A stretch of 64,000 bases of DNA, from NCBI GenBank assembly GCA_037893245.1, contig JBAIAA010000412.1, positions 62,001-126,000 on the forward strand. The letters run 5' to 3'. Shown piece after piece: positions 22,939-33,714 of this stretch; position 1 is the first letter of the stretch; each line of letters starts with the position of its first letter. Source of the stretch: Crossaster papposus (taxonomy: Eukaryota > Echinodermata > Asteroidea > Velatida > Solasteridae). A program made the position numbers and the translations under genes. The notes under the pieces were generated by a model. The model had not been told where the DNA came from. It did no database searches and saw only the letters and a list, made by a program, of their open reading frames with translations.

Positions 22939-23499
22939 TCACGATTCCTCGGAATCGGGCGTCATGAGAGGGCTCACGTTGGAGTTCCTGTCCCGCAGCG
23001 ACGCCTCCCTACGCATCCTCCGAGTCTGCCTCTCCTCGAAGTTCGACTTGAGGACCCATACCACGAGGCCAATAAACGCCGTCACGGCAAGCAGGCAGAT
23101 CACCACTCCTTCGTACATGTACTTCTGGGTGGCCACCGCGTTGTAGCTGTACCGGAAGCCGGGCACTTTCTCCCCGGGCTCTGGGTAGCCTGCCATCTTG
23201 GGTTCCGACTGTGATCCCTGGTTGCTGTACGAGTAGTCTCCCAGTGGGTATTCTGTGTCCGACGACGATCCCTGCAGAGAAGCGCAATGTGCCGGCAAAG
23301 CCCCACAGCCGAGCATCAGCGTCAAAACATACAAGGGCATGTTCATTAGTGCGTGGAGAGGCATTGTAGTCCTGTACAACAACACAAATAGCCCTCTGGT
23401 AGAGGGCCAACAAGCCCGAAGCTGTTGGATTTCCATGGCGGTTGCACACGCCAACTTTGGCAAAAGTGGGATCGATGTGTCTTTTACCCTCCCTGCCAA
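22939..23499 (-). CDS. Small single-pass (type I) membrane protein, unrecognised
   Basis: The longest clean ORF (186 codons), and clearly GC-richer than its AT-rich surroundings. The likely true start is an internal Met: M46 (ATG at 23362-23364, A at -3) or M54 (23338-23340, A at -3), because residues 54-73 form a signal peptide (hydrophobic VLTLMLGCGALPA, cleavage near C72/A73). The mature ectodomain (about 74-130) is Ser/Gly/Tyr/Pro-rich with almost no Cys. Residues 131-150 (GVVICLLAVTAFIGLVVWVL) are one strong transmembrane helix, followed by a basic stop-transfer stretch (ERQTRRMRRE) and a short Ser-rich, acidic C-terminus (PDSEES). The predicted topology is type I, at the cell surface or in the secretory pathway. 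I do not recognise the family. A 3' splice-like motif (cttctctgcag, minus strand, near 23275) lies inside the ORF, so an upstream exon joining there is possible; it would remove the signal peptide, so I prefer the unspliced reading. No minus-strand AATAAA was seen in the 500 bp after the stop. Confidence 0.6.
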   Translation of the reverse strand: MAGRVKDTSIPLLPKLACATAMEIQQLRACWPSTRGLFVLLYRTTMPLHALMNMPLYVLTLMLGCGALPAHCASLQGSSSDTEYPLGDYSYSNQGSQSEPKMAGYPEPGEKVPGFRYSYNAVATQKYMYEGVVICLLAVTAFIGLVVWVLKSNFEERQTRRMRREASLRDRNSNVSPLMTPDSEES

Positions 23500-24462
23500 C
23501 CAAACATATCGCAGTTACACTATTCACTGATTAAAAACGTTAGTTGTGCTTTAGTTGCAATAAGGTACCATTCACAAATTCTACACAACTTTTTTTTCTT
23601 CAAGACGGCACAAGGCGAGAAGCATGATAATACGCGTGGGTAACACTACCCTGGCACGCCAACTGCCGACAGTCGCACACACGACTCCAATAGTTCCCCC
23701 ATGGACTAGTGCAGAGTGTTTTACGTGACGTCATCTGCGCTGGTGATCCAATTGCACACGATGATGCCATACATGTTGCTACCAGCTGCTGTCTGTTCGA
23801 AGCCAAGTTCGTTTCCCGTGGGGACGTTTAAGTGGGTCGGTCGATGATGAGCTCCAACCGCAACGTGCGGCTCAACATTGACGACATTTGCCCCGTCACT
23901 TGCCGGTTTAATTCCCCATCTGGACCTATATGCGTGCAAACAAAGTTTGAAAACGCAGGTTATACTGATGTACACACAAATTTAAAATAAACAAAAATCC
24001 GATGACAAACGATACAACTGGCGTCCATCGTATAATCCAAGCATAAATTGATCATCAAAAGCAATCTTCATGCGCGGTTCTCGTAATTTAAAAAAAGAGA
24101 AAAATTAAACCCTTTTTTTACGCGCCGGCAAACAGAATATGCACGAGGACGATAAACTATTTGTTAAATGTGTTCTTATACATATTCTTGAAGACAATAT
24201 TCTCTGTTTATATAGGGTCAACAGATGCAGCTCTGTTACAAGAACTACGAGTTACCTGCTTCGTGATATATTCACAGACAGTCATGCTTGGTACGTTATC
24301 ATTGATCTTTAGAAAACTTGGTACTCGCCAAGATGATTACAAAGTTGTGATAATGTACACTAACCTACTGATGCGAAACGAATGCTCTAGTAATGCCAGT
24401 GGTGTTGCACGAGAAACCAAAATCAGTTATCCCCAGTTTGGGAACAACCATTTACTTTAAAC
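23500..24462. other. Upstream flank of the membrane-protein ORF
   Basis: Expected 5' UTR, promoter or first intron of the minus-strand gene. The minus ORF at 23721-23975 (84 codons) has no recognised motif. No TATA box or initiator can be assigned with confidence. Confidence 0.4.
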
Positions 24463-24886
24463 GTAAAGGTTGGATGGATACACCATTGGTAATTGCTTGA
24501 AAAAAATGATAAATAAATAGATTTTTTTAGATTTTTTTTTTTGGTGGGGGGGGGGGGAATTTTATAGTAAATATCGTTTAACTGACCTGACCTGTCTTGT
24601 AAAAATCATGGATGCTAAGAAAAAGCAAGAAAAACAAAGTTCGGTTTCAACAGGCGTTGGGCAGCGGTTGTTGTGTTGTTCTTTGTGTTTTGTTTGCGAT
24701 CGCCGTCTAGCGATCGTGATTTTTGTTCTCTAAACTCTCTATTTTTTTGAAACAATTACAGGATCATCGCAATCATTTTGCTGGTTGCTTACAATGTTTA
24801 TTTACTTTCAAATAAGTAAGATAATTCTTAATAAGTCGGAAGTAAAACAAATATCGATATCTGCAAATGGTGTATCCTACCTTTAA
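24463..24886 (-). mobile_element. Family A MITE, full length, reverse
   Basis: Reverse-oriented copy: CACCATTGGTAATTGCTTG end first, CTGCAAATGGTGTATCCTAC last with TTAA at 24883-24886. A poly-T/poly-G tract has expanded near 24530-24557. Core GCGATCGCCGT/CTAGCGATCG near 24698-24720. The left flank is GTAA. Confidence 0.9.
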
Positions 24887-25048
24887 CTTTGCTTCACTAC
24901 AATTGGGCGTACTTTTTGAATGGGGGGTGGCGTTTTTTATGGAATAAAGACTGTTTACATTAAATAGAAATGTCCTGTCACATGATGTGAATACCAGCAT
25001 CATGATGCAACTGGACATAATAGTTTATAGGCGTGTTTACGATCAAGG

Positions 25049-25445
25049 AGCGCGTTTTCGAAACCCCGTTTTCGCGTTGAATGATGAATGAACACGCGAA
25101 CAGGGTTCCGAATGACGGGAACCAACACGCGAACCATGTTCGCGAATTTGCACTCCACGCTCATTGGGGAGTAGATAAAGAAGAACGTCAAGAGCAAAGA
25201 TGGCGGACTCAGGCCTCTCCGAAACTTGGATACATTTTGTGCGTATGATTATAAGCAGTCAATCGGTGCAGGAGCATATGTGATCACATAAATAGGTTTA
25301 TCTTTCTCCAATTTGATTGCTCTTCCAGGGTGTAAAATCTTGAATTTTCGCCTATACTATATGTACATGAATTTGACAGCCACTTGGGCCTTCGTAATCG
25401 ATCACTCGAGAAAGGGGTTTCAAATAGACAACACAACCTGTGTAC
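25049..25445 (+). repeat. 'CGAAACCCCGTTTTCGCGTT' repeat, copy 1
   Basis: Matches 51058-51692 in two blocks: ACACGCGAACAGGGTTCCGA and GGGGAGTAGATAAAGA, then, beyond a gap, TTCGTAATC-CACTCGAGAA. Function unknown. Confidence 0.75.
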
Positions 25446-25490
25446 TGTATAAGCTTCACAAGAAAATTGGTTCTGGGCTTCAATGCCCAG

Positions 25491-25617
25491 GGGCTGTTGG
25501 TGCCCATTGTGTAGAATGATTAATGGTCTGGGGCGGGCTGTTGGTGCCCAGGGGCTGTTGGTGCCCAACTCTAACATTGATACAGAGCTGATGGTGCTCT
25601 GGGGCTGTTGGTGCCCA
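25491..25617 (+). repeat. Four copies of GGGCTGTTGGTGCCC
   Basis: The perfect 15-mer GGGCTGTTGGTGCCC (GGGC/GCCC stem) occurs four times in about 125 bp, plus a diverged GAGCTGATGGTGCTC. Confidence 0.9.
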
Positions 25618-26129
25618 TAATATGTGAAGTTAAATACTTTTGGTGCTACACAATTCCCGGTGGCCCCTCATAAAACGGTAGCCGGGAAAATTGTTTTGAG
25701 AAAGTTTTCAATAAAATTCGTTTGGCTGAGTAGTCTGAGTAGGCTGAGTAGAGGCGTGTAGTCACACAAATCCTGACCGTGTGTGTATCATTTATTCTGC
25801 TTATAAGCAGTCAATATACATGCACATTCATATCCCATTCTAAAACCGAGCGTGGCGGTTATTCTTAGCGACAAGTAAACTCATGTTTGCATTCACCGTG
25901 ACAAGGTCCTCTGTTGTGTAGTTCTAATCTGTCATAAACTCCAGTTTTCTACACGAGCAACGACTCGACTGATCAGACACATACATGCATGCATGGTATT
26001 CGCTAGGCCGATATGTAAATGGTAATGTAAATAATATGTAAATTATATGTGAAACGGTTGCTCTTTATACGTGCAGCGCAATACTGCTGCAGGAGAATAA
26101 TAGAACAGTTTATAATGTCCTTTTAAATT

Positions 26130-26400
26130 GACTAAATGCAACTAACTGCTCTTTAAATGTACAGAGTGAAAATCTCGCTCTTATACAGAGTGGTTCACTT
26201 ATAAAAACCACTCAAAAAAGATTAAAAACCACTCCAAGGACATGAAGGACATGCTATAAACAAGAGCTGTCCTTCATAATGCTCCTCGAAGGAGTGAAAA
26301 TGTAATCTTTTGGAGAGGTTTTCAGTCTTTATCGAGTAGGTTTTATAACAGACTCACTTTTTTTTCAAGTGGGCGTTTCACTCTTTTAAATTTAGAGAGT
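26130..26400. repeat. Possible degenerate foldback around 'GAGTGGTTTTTA'
   Basis: CAGAGTGAAAATCTCGCTCT, ACCACTCAAAAAAGATTAAA and GAGCTGTCCTTCATAATGCT / CCTCGAAGGAGTG recur in inverted form. The 2470-2610 segment has similar 'gagctgtcctccacaatggct' sequence. Confidence 0.45.
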
Positions 26401-26877
26401 ATACGACCGTTATACAATCAACCCGACTACCTCTTCTCTGATATGAGAATCATCCAATTAGAGCCTATACAATTTGAGAAGCGAAAAATAAATTTCATAA
26501 GAACTGGCCGGGCAAATAAAGGCAGCGGGCATATTCTCCATTTTTTCATTTACATCGTGACTGTCGTTGATGCGGAAGGGTCATTGCGTATTTAGATAAT
26601 ACCGCAGAATTGATTTTTTTGTGGATTTTTTCTCCCTGTGACAAGGCCGAGGTTTGATGCGATATTTCTGGACGGTTGGCGTATTATCTGGTGAGGGATT
26701 AACTCACTGACCCAGTTTACGGCGCAGGGGACGGGACGGTCGAGATTACTGACCGGATCGTTGGATAACGGAATTCGATCTCTGGAATATATGATGGTCT
26801 GCAAATAGTTTAGTTCAGGTGTTGAGAGAGGCTATCCGTATTAATAATAAAAAATAATAATAATCATTATAATAACT

Positions 26878-27083
26878 CCAAATAGGCACTTGGGGAGACA
26901 ATCCTATAGAGATGTACACAAACTTAAAACAGTCCTAACTTGTTTACCTTAACCCTTTTTTCTAAGATCTTCGAGATTTATGCTATTTAGACCAAAATCT
27001 GTCGTTCTACGACAAAAATAACTCCCAAATATTGCCACTGTCTCCTTATTACCTAAAAACTTACGCTAATTTGTCTTTCCATG
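26878..27083 (-). mobile_element. 'GGCACTTGGGGAGAC' MITE, one end truncated
   Basis: AAATAGGCACTTGGGGAGAC and then, as reverse complement of the 50616 copy, GTACACAAACTTAAAACAGT, AAGATCTTCGAGATTTATGC and CTCCTTATTACCTAAA. Confidence 0.85.
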
Positions 27084-27259
27084 TCACAAAGACATTCCAA
27101 AGCGCTGTACAAAGATATAACAATCATAAAAACACCAAGTAATCTAAAACTATCGATTAGGTGATAAAAAGTACTGCTTTAGTTTTCAAATTAGCTTTAA
27201 CAATTTCAAAATTATCAACAGATCTTGCTAAATCTACAGTACATGTATGTCTAAAAAAT

Positions 27260-28215
27260 AAATGCAAACAAACTATAATGTAATGCATGCAACCAACATA
27301 TATAATAATAGGTATGGTTTGAAAGATACATCTTTTAAACGTCCAAATCTGAGTAATTTCCCAAGAGACGTCAAATTAGTCATGGGACCAAGTTTTTCAA
27401 TTTTAGTATTGGGACAAAGGTAACCTATACTTGCCTCTGTGTGGATAATTACCTGACCTACACTACAATAACTGTTTTTAGCGAGTAAACCAAATTCATG
27501 TTTGTAAATAATGATGTTGAGCATTAGGATGGGTAGTGTTTAGCCATTGAAAATTGACGTTTAGGAATTGACCATTTGCGTGTGGAATTTAAATAATATC
27601 TGGTACACTGACTTGTTCACTACAACTTGGCACAGTTTGACTTTAAATTATCCAGACCAAATACAATGTTGCTATATCACGTGATTCAGGGCAAGCTCTT
27701 GCATAGTTACGTTAGAGACGCTCAGCACCAATACATTGTTCACAATGGTTGAGAATGGTACAAAGACACCAGACCATTCCAGAGCCGGGGGTTGCTAGCA
27801 TCAGGCTTGCCCCGAATCACGTGATATAGAAACATTGTCTTTGGTCTGGAGAATTTAAATGTAAACTGTGCCAAGCTACGTAAACAAGTCAGTGTACCAG
27901 ATATTATTCAAATTCCACACGCAAATGGCCAATTGGACACGTGCGTTTAGCTGTCAATCACCAACAGCTCATTCACATTGCAACACTTGCACATCAAAAC
28001 AAAATGAAAAATGTGCTCCCATGGATAATTTTGACCTCTCTTGAAAAATTATTAATAACTCTGTCAAACATTATCAGATTTGGGCGTTTGATGTCTCATT
28101 TTAAAGCGGAAAGGTGTATCTTTCGAACCATATCTATATTATTGATGTTAGTTACACCTTCTACGTGTGGCAGTCCGTTATATTTTGTTTGTACTTTTTG
28201 TTCAGACACACTGCG
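27260..28215. mobile_element. Long inverted-repeat element, about 0.95 kb
   Basis: Left arm about 27270-27700 and right arm about 27800-28210 are imperfect reverse complements (for example ATCTGGTACACTGACTTGTT at 27598 and its complement near 27900; ATATCACGTGATTC at 27673 and GAATCACGTGATAT near 27816). No ORF with a recognisable domain. Confidence 0.75.
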
Positions 28216-28329
28216 TGGATATCATTTTTAATTTATACAGGGATGGTCCAACAATCCTAAACGTTTTTATTTTTAATTCAATATTCTTCGGCCATGCAGA
28301 CGAGCTAGTTTGGATACACAAAAATCGTT

Positions 28330-28471
28330 CTAAATTTGGCTTAAAACATTAGCGGCTATCATTTGTCGCAAATTTAACATTATTCATTAGGACAAACGAG
28401 TATTAATTTGTAATTAACTTTATTTCATTACTTTCATTTCTATTTGCAAGTCCCCAAAATGAAGATTTTAA
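28330..28471 (+). repeat. Interspersed repeat shared with 10590-10747, used as a TTAA target
   Basis: GAGTATTAATTTGTAATTAA, AATGAAGATTTTA; family A inserted at the TTAA at its end. Confidence 0.7.
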
Positions 28472-28847
28472 AGGTAGGATACGCCAATGGTAATTGCTTG
28501 AATTATCATGTATGGGTGGAGTTGGGGGGTTGTATTTTATAGTAAATATCATTTAACTGACATGTCCGAAGTTTTACAATCATGAATTCAGAAGAAAAAG
28601 GCGTTCGTTTTCAACAGTCGTCGGGCAGTTGTTACTGTTGTTTTTGTTCCTTTCGCGATTACCGTCCGGCGATCGTAATTTTTTTTAAATAAAATTCAAA
28701 TTTTATGAACCATTACAGGATATCTAGCGCAATCATCTTGCTGGATGCCTATAGAATCATTATTTACTTTCAAATAAGTAAGAGATTTGTTAATAATTCG
28801 GTAGTAAAAAAATTGTCTTATCTGCAAATGGTGTGTCCTATCTTTAA
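28468..28847 (-). mobile_element. Family A MITE, reverse, first half of an inverted pair
   Basis: TTAA at 28468-28471 and 28844-28847; the second TTAA is shared with the next copy. Core with TACCGTCCGGCGATCG near 28657-28677. Confidence 0.92.
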
Positions 28848-29220
28848 AGGTTGTATACACCATTTGCAGATATCGAAAATATTTATTACCGAATTATTAA
28901 GAAATATCTTACTCATTTGAAAGTAAATAATGTTTCTAGGCATCCATCAAAATTATTGCGCTAGATATCCTGTAATTATTCTGAAAAATTGAATTTTATA
29001 CAGATCGCCGGACGGCGATCGCGAAAAAACACAAATAACATAAGAATAACTGCTCGACGCCGGTTGAAAACAAACGCTGTTTTTCGTGCTTTTCTTGACA
29101 TCCATGATTGTAAAACTTCGGGAAGGTCAGTTAAACGATATTTACTATAAAATACAACCTCCCTAAATCTACCCATTCATGATAATTCAAGCAATTACCA
29201 ATGGTGTATCCTACCTTTAA
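28844..29220 (+). mobile_element. Family A MITE, forward, second half of an inverted pair
   Basis: Begins in the TTAA (28844-28847) that ends the reverse copy and finishes with TTAA at 29217-29220. Core GATCGCCGG/ACGGCGATCGC at about 29003-29025. Confidence 0.92.
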
Positions 29221-29639
29221 AGCCATTCAAAGGACGATTACACACAACCGTCAGACAACCATTGCCATCTGTATTGGAATCCAACATTTTTCGTGCAAGC
29301 GATAATATTTCCTCTGGGTTATAGTACAGACGTATAATAAAAATGTACATGTACATTGATAAACTTTATTGTATGGGATAAATGTGCTACAGCGTTGAAC
29401 TCTGAACACAGTGCGTCAACCCCGACAGTATTATAGACATAGTACAGACGCTTAAAACAATTTTGTTTTCGTTGGGTCATCATCTCGTGTAATGGGAGAG
29501 CACGCCTGGCCGACTCACAGCATGATACAAAATAATTGCAATAACAAGGTGAAGTCTCCGAGCGCGTTTTCGAAGAAAGAAACATTACATACACAATATA
29601 AGAAGGTAATGCCCTTCTTGTTATAGGAGGAGGAGGAGG

Positions 29640-30070
29640 AGGAGAAGGGGGGGGGGGGAGGGGGTACGGCTATAAATCAACCTTTTTAATGTTGGGGTAT
29701 ATTGAGATGTAATTTTATAGCACATTCACTATTGTGATCCAGAAGCTTCAATTAAAGATAATAGATTATGTCAGTCATGCTTTTTATTTCCGCGAATCGT
29801 CTTTTGGTTTAAGCTATGTTCTCTGAATTAGGATGTGTGGTTATATAATTAACCTGAGTGAAATGTAGGGGGAGGGAGGGGGGGGGGGGGGGGGTATAAA
29901 TCCACCGTTTTAATGTTGGGGTATATGTATATGTAATTTGATAGCACAATCACTATTGTGATCCAGTAGATACAACCAAAGATAATAGATTTTGTCAGTC
30001 ATGCTTTTTATTTCCGCGAATCGTCTTTTGGTTTAAGCTATGTTCTCTGAATTAGGATGTGTGGTTATAT
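29640..30070 (+). repeat. Tandem duplication, 224-bp period, with poly-G at each unit start
   Basis: ATGTTGGGGTATAT, ACTATTGTGATCCAG, TCAGTCATGCTTTTTATTTC and GAATTAGGATGTGTGG recur 224 bp apart. Each unit starts in a G tract (29648-29656 and 29879-29894). Confidence 0.88.
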
Positions 30071-30108
30071 ACTTACCCAGAGTGGTTTTTGGTATATACA
30101 TCATGTAT

Positions 30109-30892
30109 AGGTTTTCCCGGCTATTTAAAAACACTTCCATTAAATTTCACCAATTCTCACATTTGTCCAAGAAAAAAACATTCACAGGCTTTTACCAAAC
30201 CAATTTAGTCATTTTATCGTTCAATTTCAATGTTTGGTCACTCTATTTAAACATTGACTCTAGAATATTCGTCATTGCAAATCGAATGTGTCTGTAGCTA
30301 GCTGTTACAAAAAAAAGGAGTATTGAGCGATCCAGGCACGTACACTCTAAGAAATAAAGGTTCAAATTTGCTCCCTAATTGATACAATAGCTGCAGCACC
30401 CCTCAAATAAAGTAAATATTTGAACCTTAAAAAGGTTTAAGGGTGCAAATTTGGCCCTCTAAGGGTACAATGTGTTAGAACTGAACCTTGTAATAGGTTA
30501 TGTTTTGCACCCTTTAGTAGGGGTGCTGCTATTGTGTCAACTATATGGTGCAAAATTGAACCTTTATTTCTTAGAGTGTTCCATAAATATAACATATAAT
30601 ATAAGAAGTTGAACAAAATATAAGAAGTTGAACAAAATTGTTTTTAGCTTTTTGATAGAATTCAGGAATACTAAATTTGTGCTAACCGCATAATATTATA
30701 GGTTTTTCCGGCTATAAAAAAATAACAGATTTAAAACCACCAACTCTTACATTCAATTTTGTCCGAAAACAAAAAATTACACTTACAAAACCATTTTAGT
30801 CATTTATCATTCAGTTTCAATGTTTGGTCAGCCATTTTAAAAACACTGTTTCGAAAATATTTGTCATTACAGATCAAATTCCGTCTAAGCTG
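30109..30892 (+). repeat. Diverged direct repeats (30109-30297, 30700-30892) flanking a MITE
   Basis: Shared: AGGTTTTCCCGGCTAT, TTTAGTCATTTTATCGTTCA, TTTCAATGTTTGGTCA, TTCGTCATTGCA. The second unit is more diverged. Confidence 0.78.
30345..30580 (+). mobile_element. 'CACTCTAAGAAATAAAGG' MITE
   Basis: ACTCTAAGAAATAAAGGTTC ... TTTATTTCTTAGAGTGTTCC. Same interior as 17557-17783 in opposite orientation. Inserted between two diverged direct repeats (30109 and 30700). Confidence 0.9.
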
Positions 30893-30894
30893 TG

Positions 30895-31055
30895 GCCGAT
30901 AGGCAGTATTCAAAGATCGAATTCGTTTTGAATGTAGCAAGCAATTTCGAATTTATGCTAAGTAAATTAGTCTGATTCAAATTTCGTATTTAAACATAAG
31001 TTTTAAAATGATTGATATAAGACGAATTCGATCTTTGAATGCCGCTTTTCGGGAA
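30895..31055. mobile_element. Small foldback 'CAAAGATCGAATTCG'
   Basis: GGCAGTATTCAAAGATCGAA / TTCG at the left and CGAATTCGATCTTTGAATGC / CGC at the right form the ends of an approximately 150-bp AT-rich element. Confidence 0.7.
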
Positions 31056-31738
31056 CAGCTTACAGACAAATTTGATTTTAAAGCCAATATTTGTGACTTT
31101 TGAAATGACAAATCTTCTATGAATATGTATAAGTTCAAATACACCAAAACATATGTTAGATACATCAGTCTAAAATACGGTATCGTGCAAGCTGTACTTG
31201 CTCGTTCACAGATGACTGAATCTGCCCTTATAATGTACTATTCTATAGGCTAGGTAAAGGATTAAAGGGGTAATACGGCCTAAAATCTCCCAACATTTCA
31301 TGTTTTGTTATTGTTTACTTATCATGTTTTAAACATCTATAGTAGAAAAGGAAATTAACCTAATATTTAATAATGCTATTTTTCCCGAGAAAAACAAAAA
31401 CAAAAAAATGAGGAAAAAAATCCGGGTAGTTTACATCGGACACGACGGAGTAGGTACGTATATGTTTTTCCTGTACAAGTGATTCAATGTATGGTACATG
31501 GTGATGTGCTCTTGTTTCCTTTTGCGATCGAGGATCGAAACACAAAAGAAAACAAAGGGAACAAAAGATCCTCGAAGGACGGTTTCTTTGTCCTCGATCG
31601 CTCCGGTAAGCGCTAAGCAATGGGGTTAGGTTACAGTAAAGGAATAAAGGAAAATGGCAAATTCACAAACTATAGTGTCACATAAATTACACACATCAAC
31701 CAATGCACACAAACGTGTGGTTTTTTACACTTCCGAAT

Positions 31739-31862
31739 GGTCAACCCAGAAAATTAATTGTGGTTGAAATAGGAGCATTTTGAAAAAACGTGCTCGACTT
31801 TCTAACCATTTTGTACACGAGAACAAAAGGATGTGTCGAATCAACAGGAATACAAAGATACG
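31739..31862 (+). repeat. Interspersed repeat shared with 45706-45826
   Basis: AATTGTGGTTGAAATAGGAG, CATTTTGAAAAAACGTGCTC, GACTTTCTAACCATT, ACACGAGAACAAA. Confidence 0.8.
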
Positions 31863-31896
31863 TATAATGTGAAGTGAGCGTTTATGACTTAGTCAC

Positions 31897-32292
31897 TTAA
31901 AGGGATCGTATACGTTTGGTAATTGGAACCCACTGTTTGTTTCAATCCTATATAGTTATAGATATATACCATAAAACTAACCTGTAAAAATTTCATTTCA
32001 AAAGGTGGTAGCGACTTTGAGATATTGCCGAAAATCTGGAGCGGTTATATCCACGCATAAGAATAATCTGCATTGGAATACACAGTCTGAGAAACGTCAC
32101 TGCAGTTAACGCTTCTCCGATTCAAAGTTTTGGGGATAAAAAGTGATATATTTTTCCATAACCGCAGTACTTCGAAGTGAACAGTTTCTAAAAATGCATT
32201 AAACTATCCAAAGCTGCTGTACTTCTTACCAAGTAAGTTTTTATTGCCATTTACTTTTTTGAGTAATTACCAAACGTATACGATCCCTTTAA
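31897..32292 (-). mobile_element. Family B MITE, full length, reverse
   Basis: TTAA at 31897-31900 and 32289-32292. TIR AGGGATCGTATACGTTTGG at both ends. Confidence 0.92.
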
Positions 32293-33535
32293 TACGAACC
32301 AGATTAACTTCATTTTGTTAAAAACGCCAAAATGGGCGCTTTCCAGGCCGTAACACCCTTTAAACTATACACACAAACTATATCTGACGTACATTTACCA
32401 GTTAATATCTACAGCCTGTCTTGAAATGTTCCGTCTGTACATCAACCACCTATTTTTTTTCTTCAACAGTTATTAAAGACTTTGAGTAACGATCGGCGAA
32501 GGAAGGCCGAACACTGTGAAGGATTTGAAATTAACTAATTGCTGCGCTTTGGATAGTTGTTTGTTCAATTCCCTCACGGTAAATCAAATGTACTTCGTTT
32601 AATATCGTGTGACTAGAAAGGCCCGTAGCTTGTCAATATAAATACACGTCAATGTATACATGCATGCATGCATCCAGTAAAGTTCCGTCAAGTTGCGCTT
32701 CAACCGAATATCTAAATGTAGCATTTCCAGTCTTTTGCAATCTTGCCGTCCGTCTTGTGTTCGACTCGCAGGTCCTATACTGGGAAGGTTTTTCAGAACG
32801 TGATCGAACCTGGCGCCCGACTGCTGTTCTTTGTCAGCAAGGTTTCTTCAAATTTCTTTAATTTAAAGAGACAGTCCCGTCTTCAAAGAGCCCAAATGGG
32901 AAAAAAAACCGGGTTTTTAAACGAAAAAGCATTTTGAAAGTAGAATAGAAACGTTCACATAACCACCCTTTGGTGTAATTATTTACTAGAAAGTATCCTG
33001 AATCCGCCAAAATCCACCAGTTTTGTCCACGCACACAAAATGTTGGTCTTGGTGACTGCTCAATATGGAGGTATCCTAAATCCGCCGAAATCATATAAAA
33101 ACAGGGGTGTGGATGTTGTTGGATTCAGGGAGGGTAGGGGTACAAATTAATGACGGTTTTGTGTTATTTATGCATGCGACAGTCGCGCGAGAACAAATTT
33201 CTGCATGGGTGAGAAATGAGAATTGTGATTAAAAAAACAGAGCCGTCGATCTGCATGGCTCTATACTCGCGATTACCTTTTCACATCACCAGCGCATCGT
33301 ATTATGTGGACGTTAGAGAAACATCATTTGTGTATATTGGTGAGCAGGTGTACACCAACCATGCAAACACTGTGTGGAATTGCAAACAAAAGATGTCCAC
33401 ACAATACACAAACCGAAAACCTTGTGTGGACTAATCCACGCCCACGAGGTAAAAAATGGGGGAGGGTTATATTTAGGAAAAGTGAAGAGGAACACTTTAG
33501 GGTATAACAGTCACAAATGTGGGTAGAAAAAAATT
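32293..33535. other. No gene recognised
   Basis: Includes a diverged TCCGCCAAAATCCACCAG / TCCGCCGAAATCATATAAA pair at 33002-33100. No supported exon. Confidence 0.5.
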
Positions 33536-33714
33536 AAATTTCGCGATTGCGAAAAAACCCAAGAACAACATAAGAACTACTGCCCGACGCCGGTTAAAAA
33601 CGAACGCCGTTTTTCTTGCTTTCTTCGACATCCACCATTGTAACTCCTAGTTAAACGATATTTACTATAAAATACAACCCCCAAATGCATAATTCAAGCA
33701 ATTACCTTTATTAC
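33536..33714 (+). mobile_element. Family A right-half fragment
   Basis: Starts at the core hairpin (ttcgcgattgcgaaaa) and continues through gacgccggtt, aacgatatttactataaaat and attcaagcaattacc. The left half and right TIR are absent. Confidence 0.8.

Noticed and set aside
22795..23214. 139-codon plus-strand ORF
   Set aside because: Antisense shadow of the membrane-protein ORF.
23009..23527. 172-codon minus-strand ORF overlapping the membrane protein
   Set aside because: A shadow in another frame of the 22939-23499 ORF; Arg/Gly-rich with no signal peptide or TM segment.
25491..25617. CRISPR array
   Set aside because: Repeats are only 15 bp, spacing is irregular, and the sequence is animal-type.
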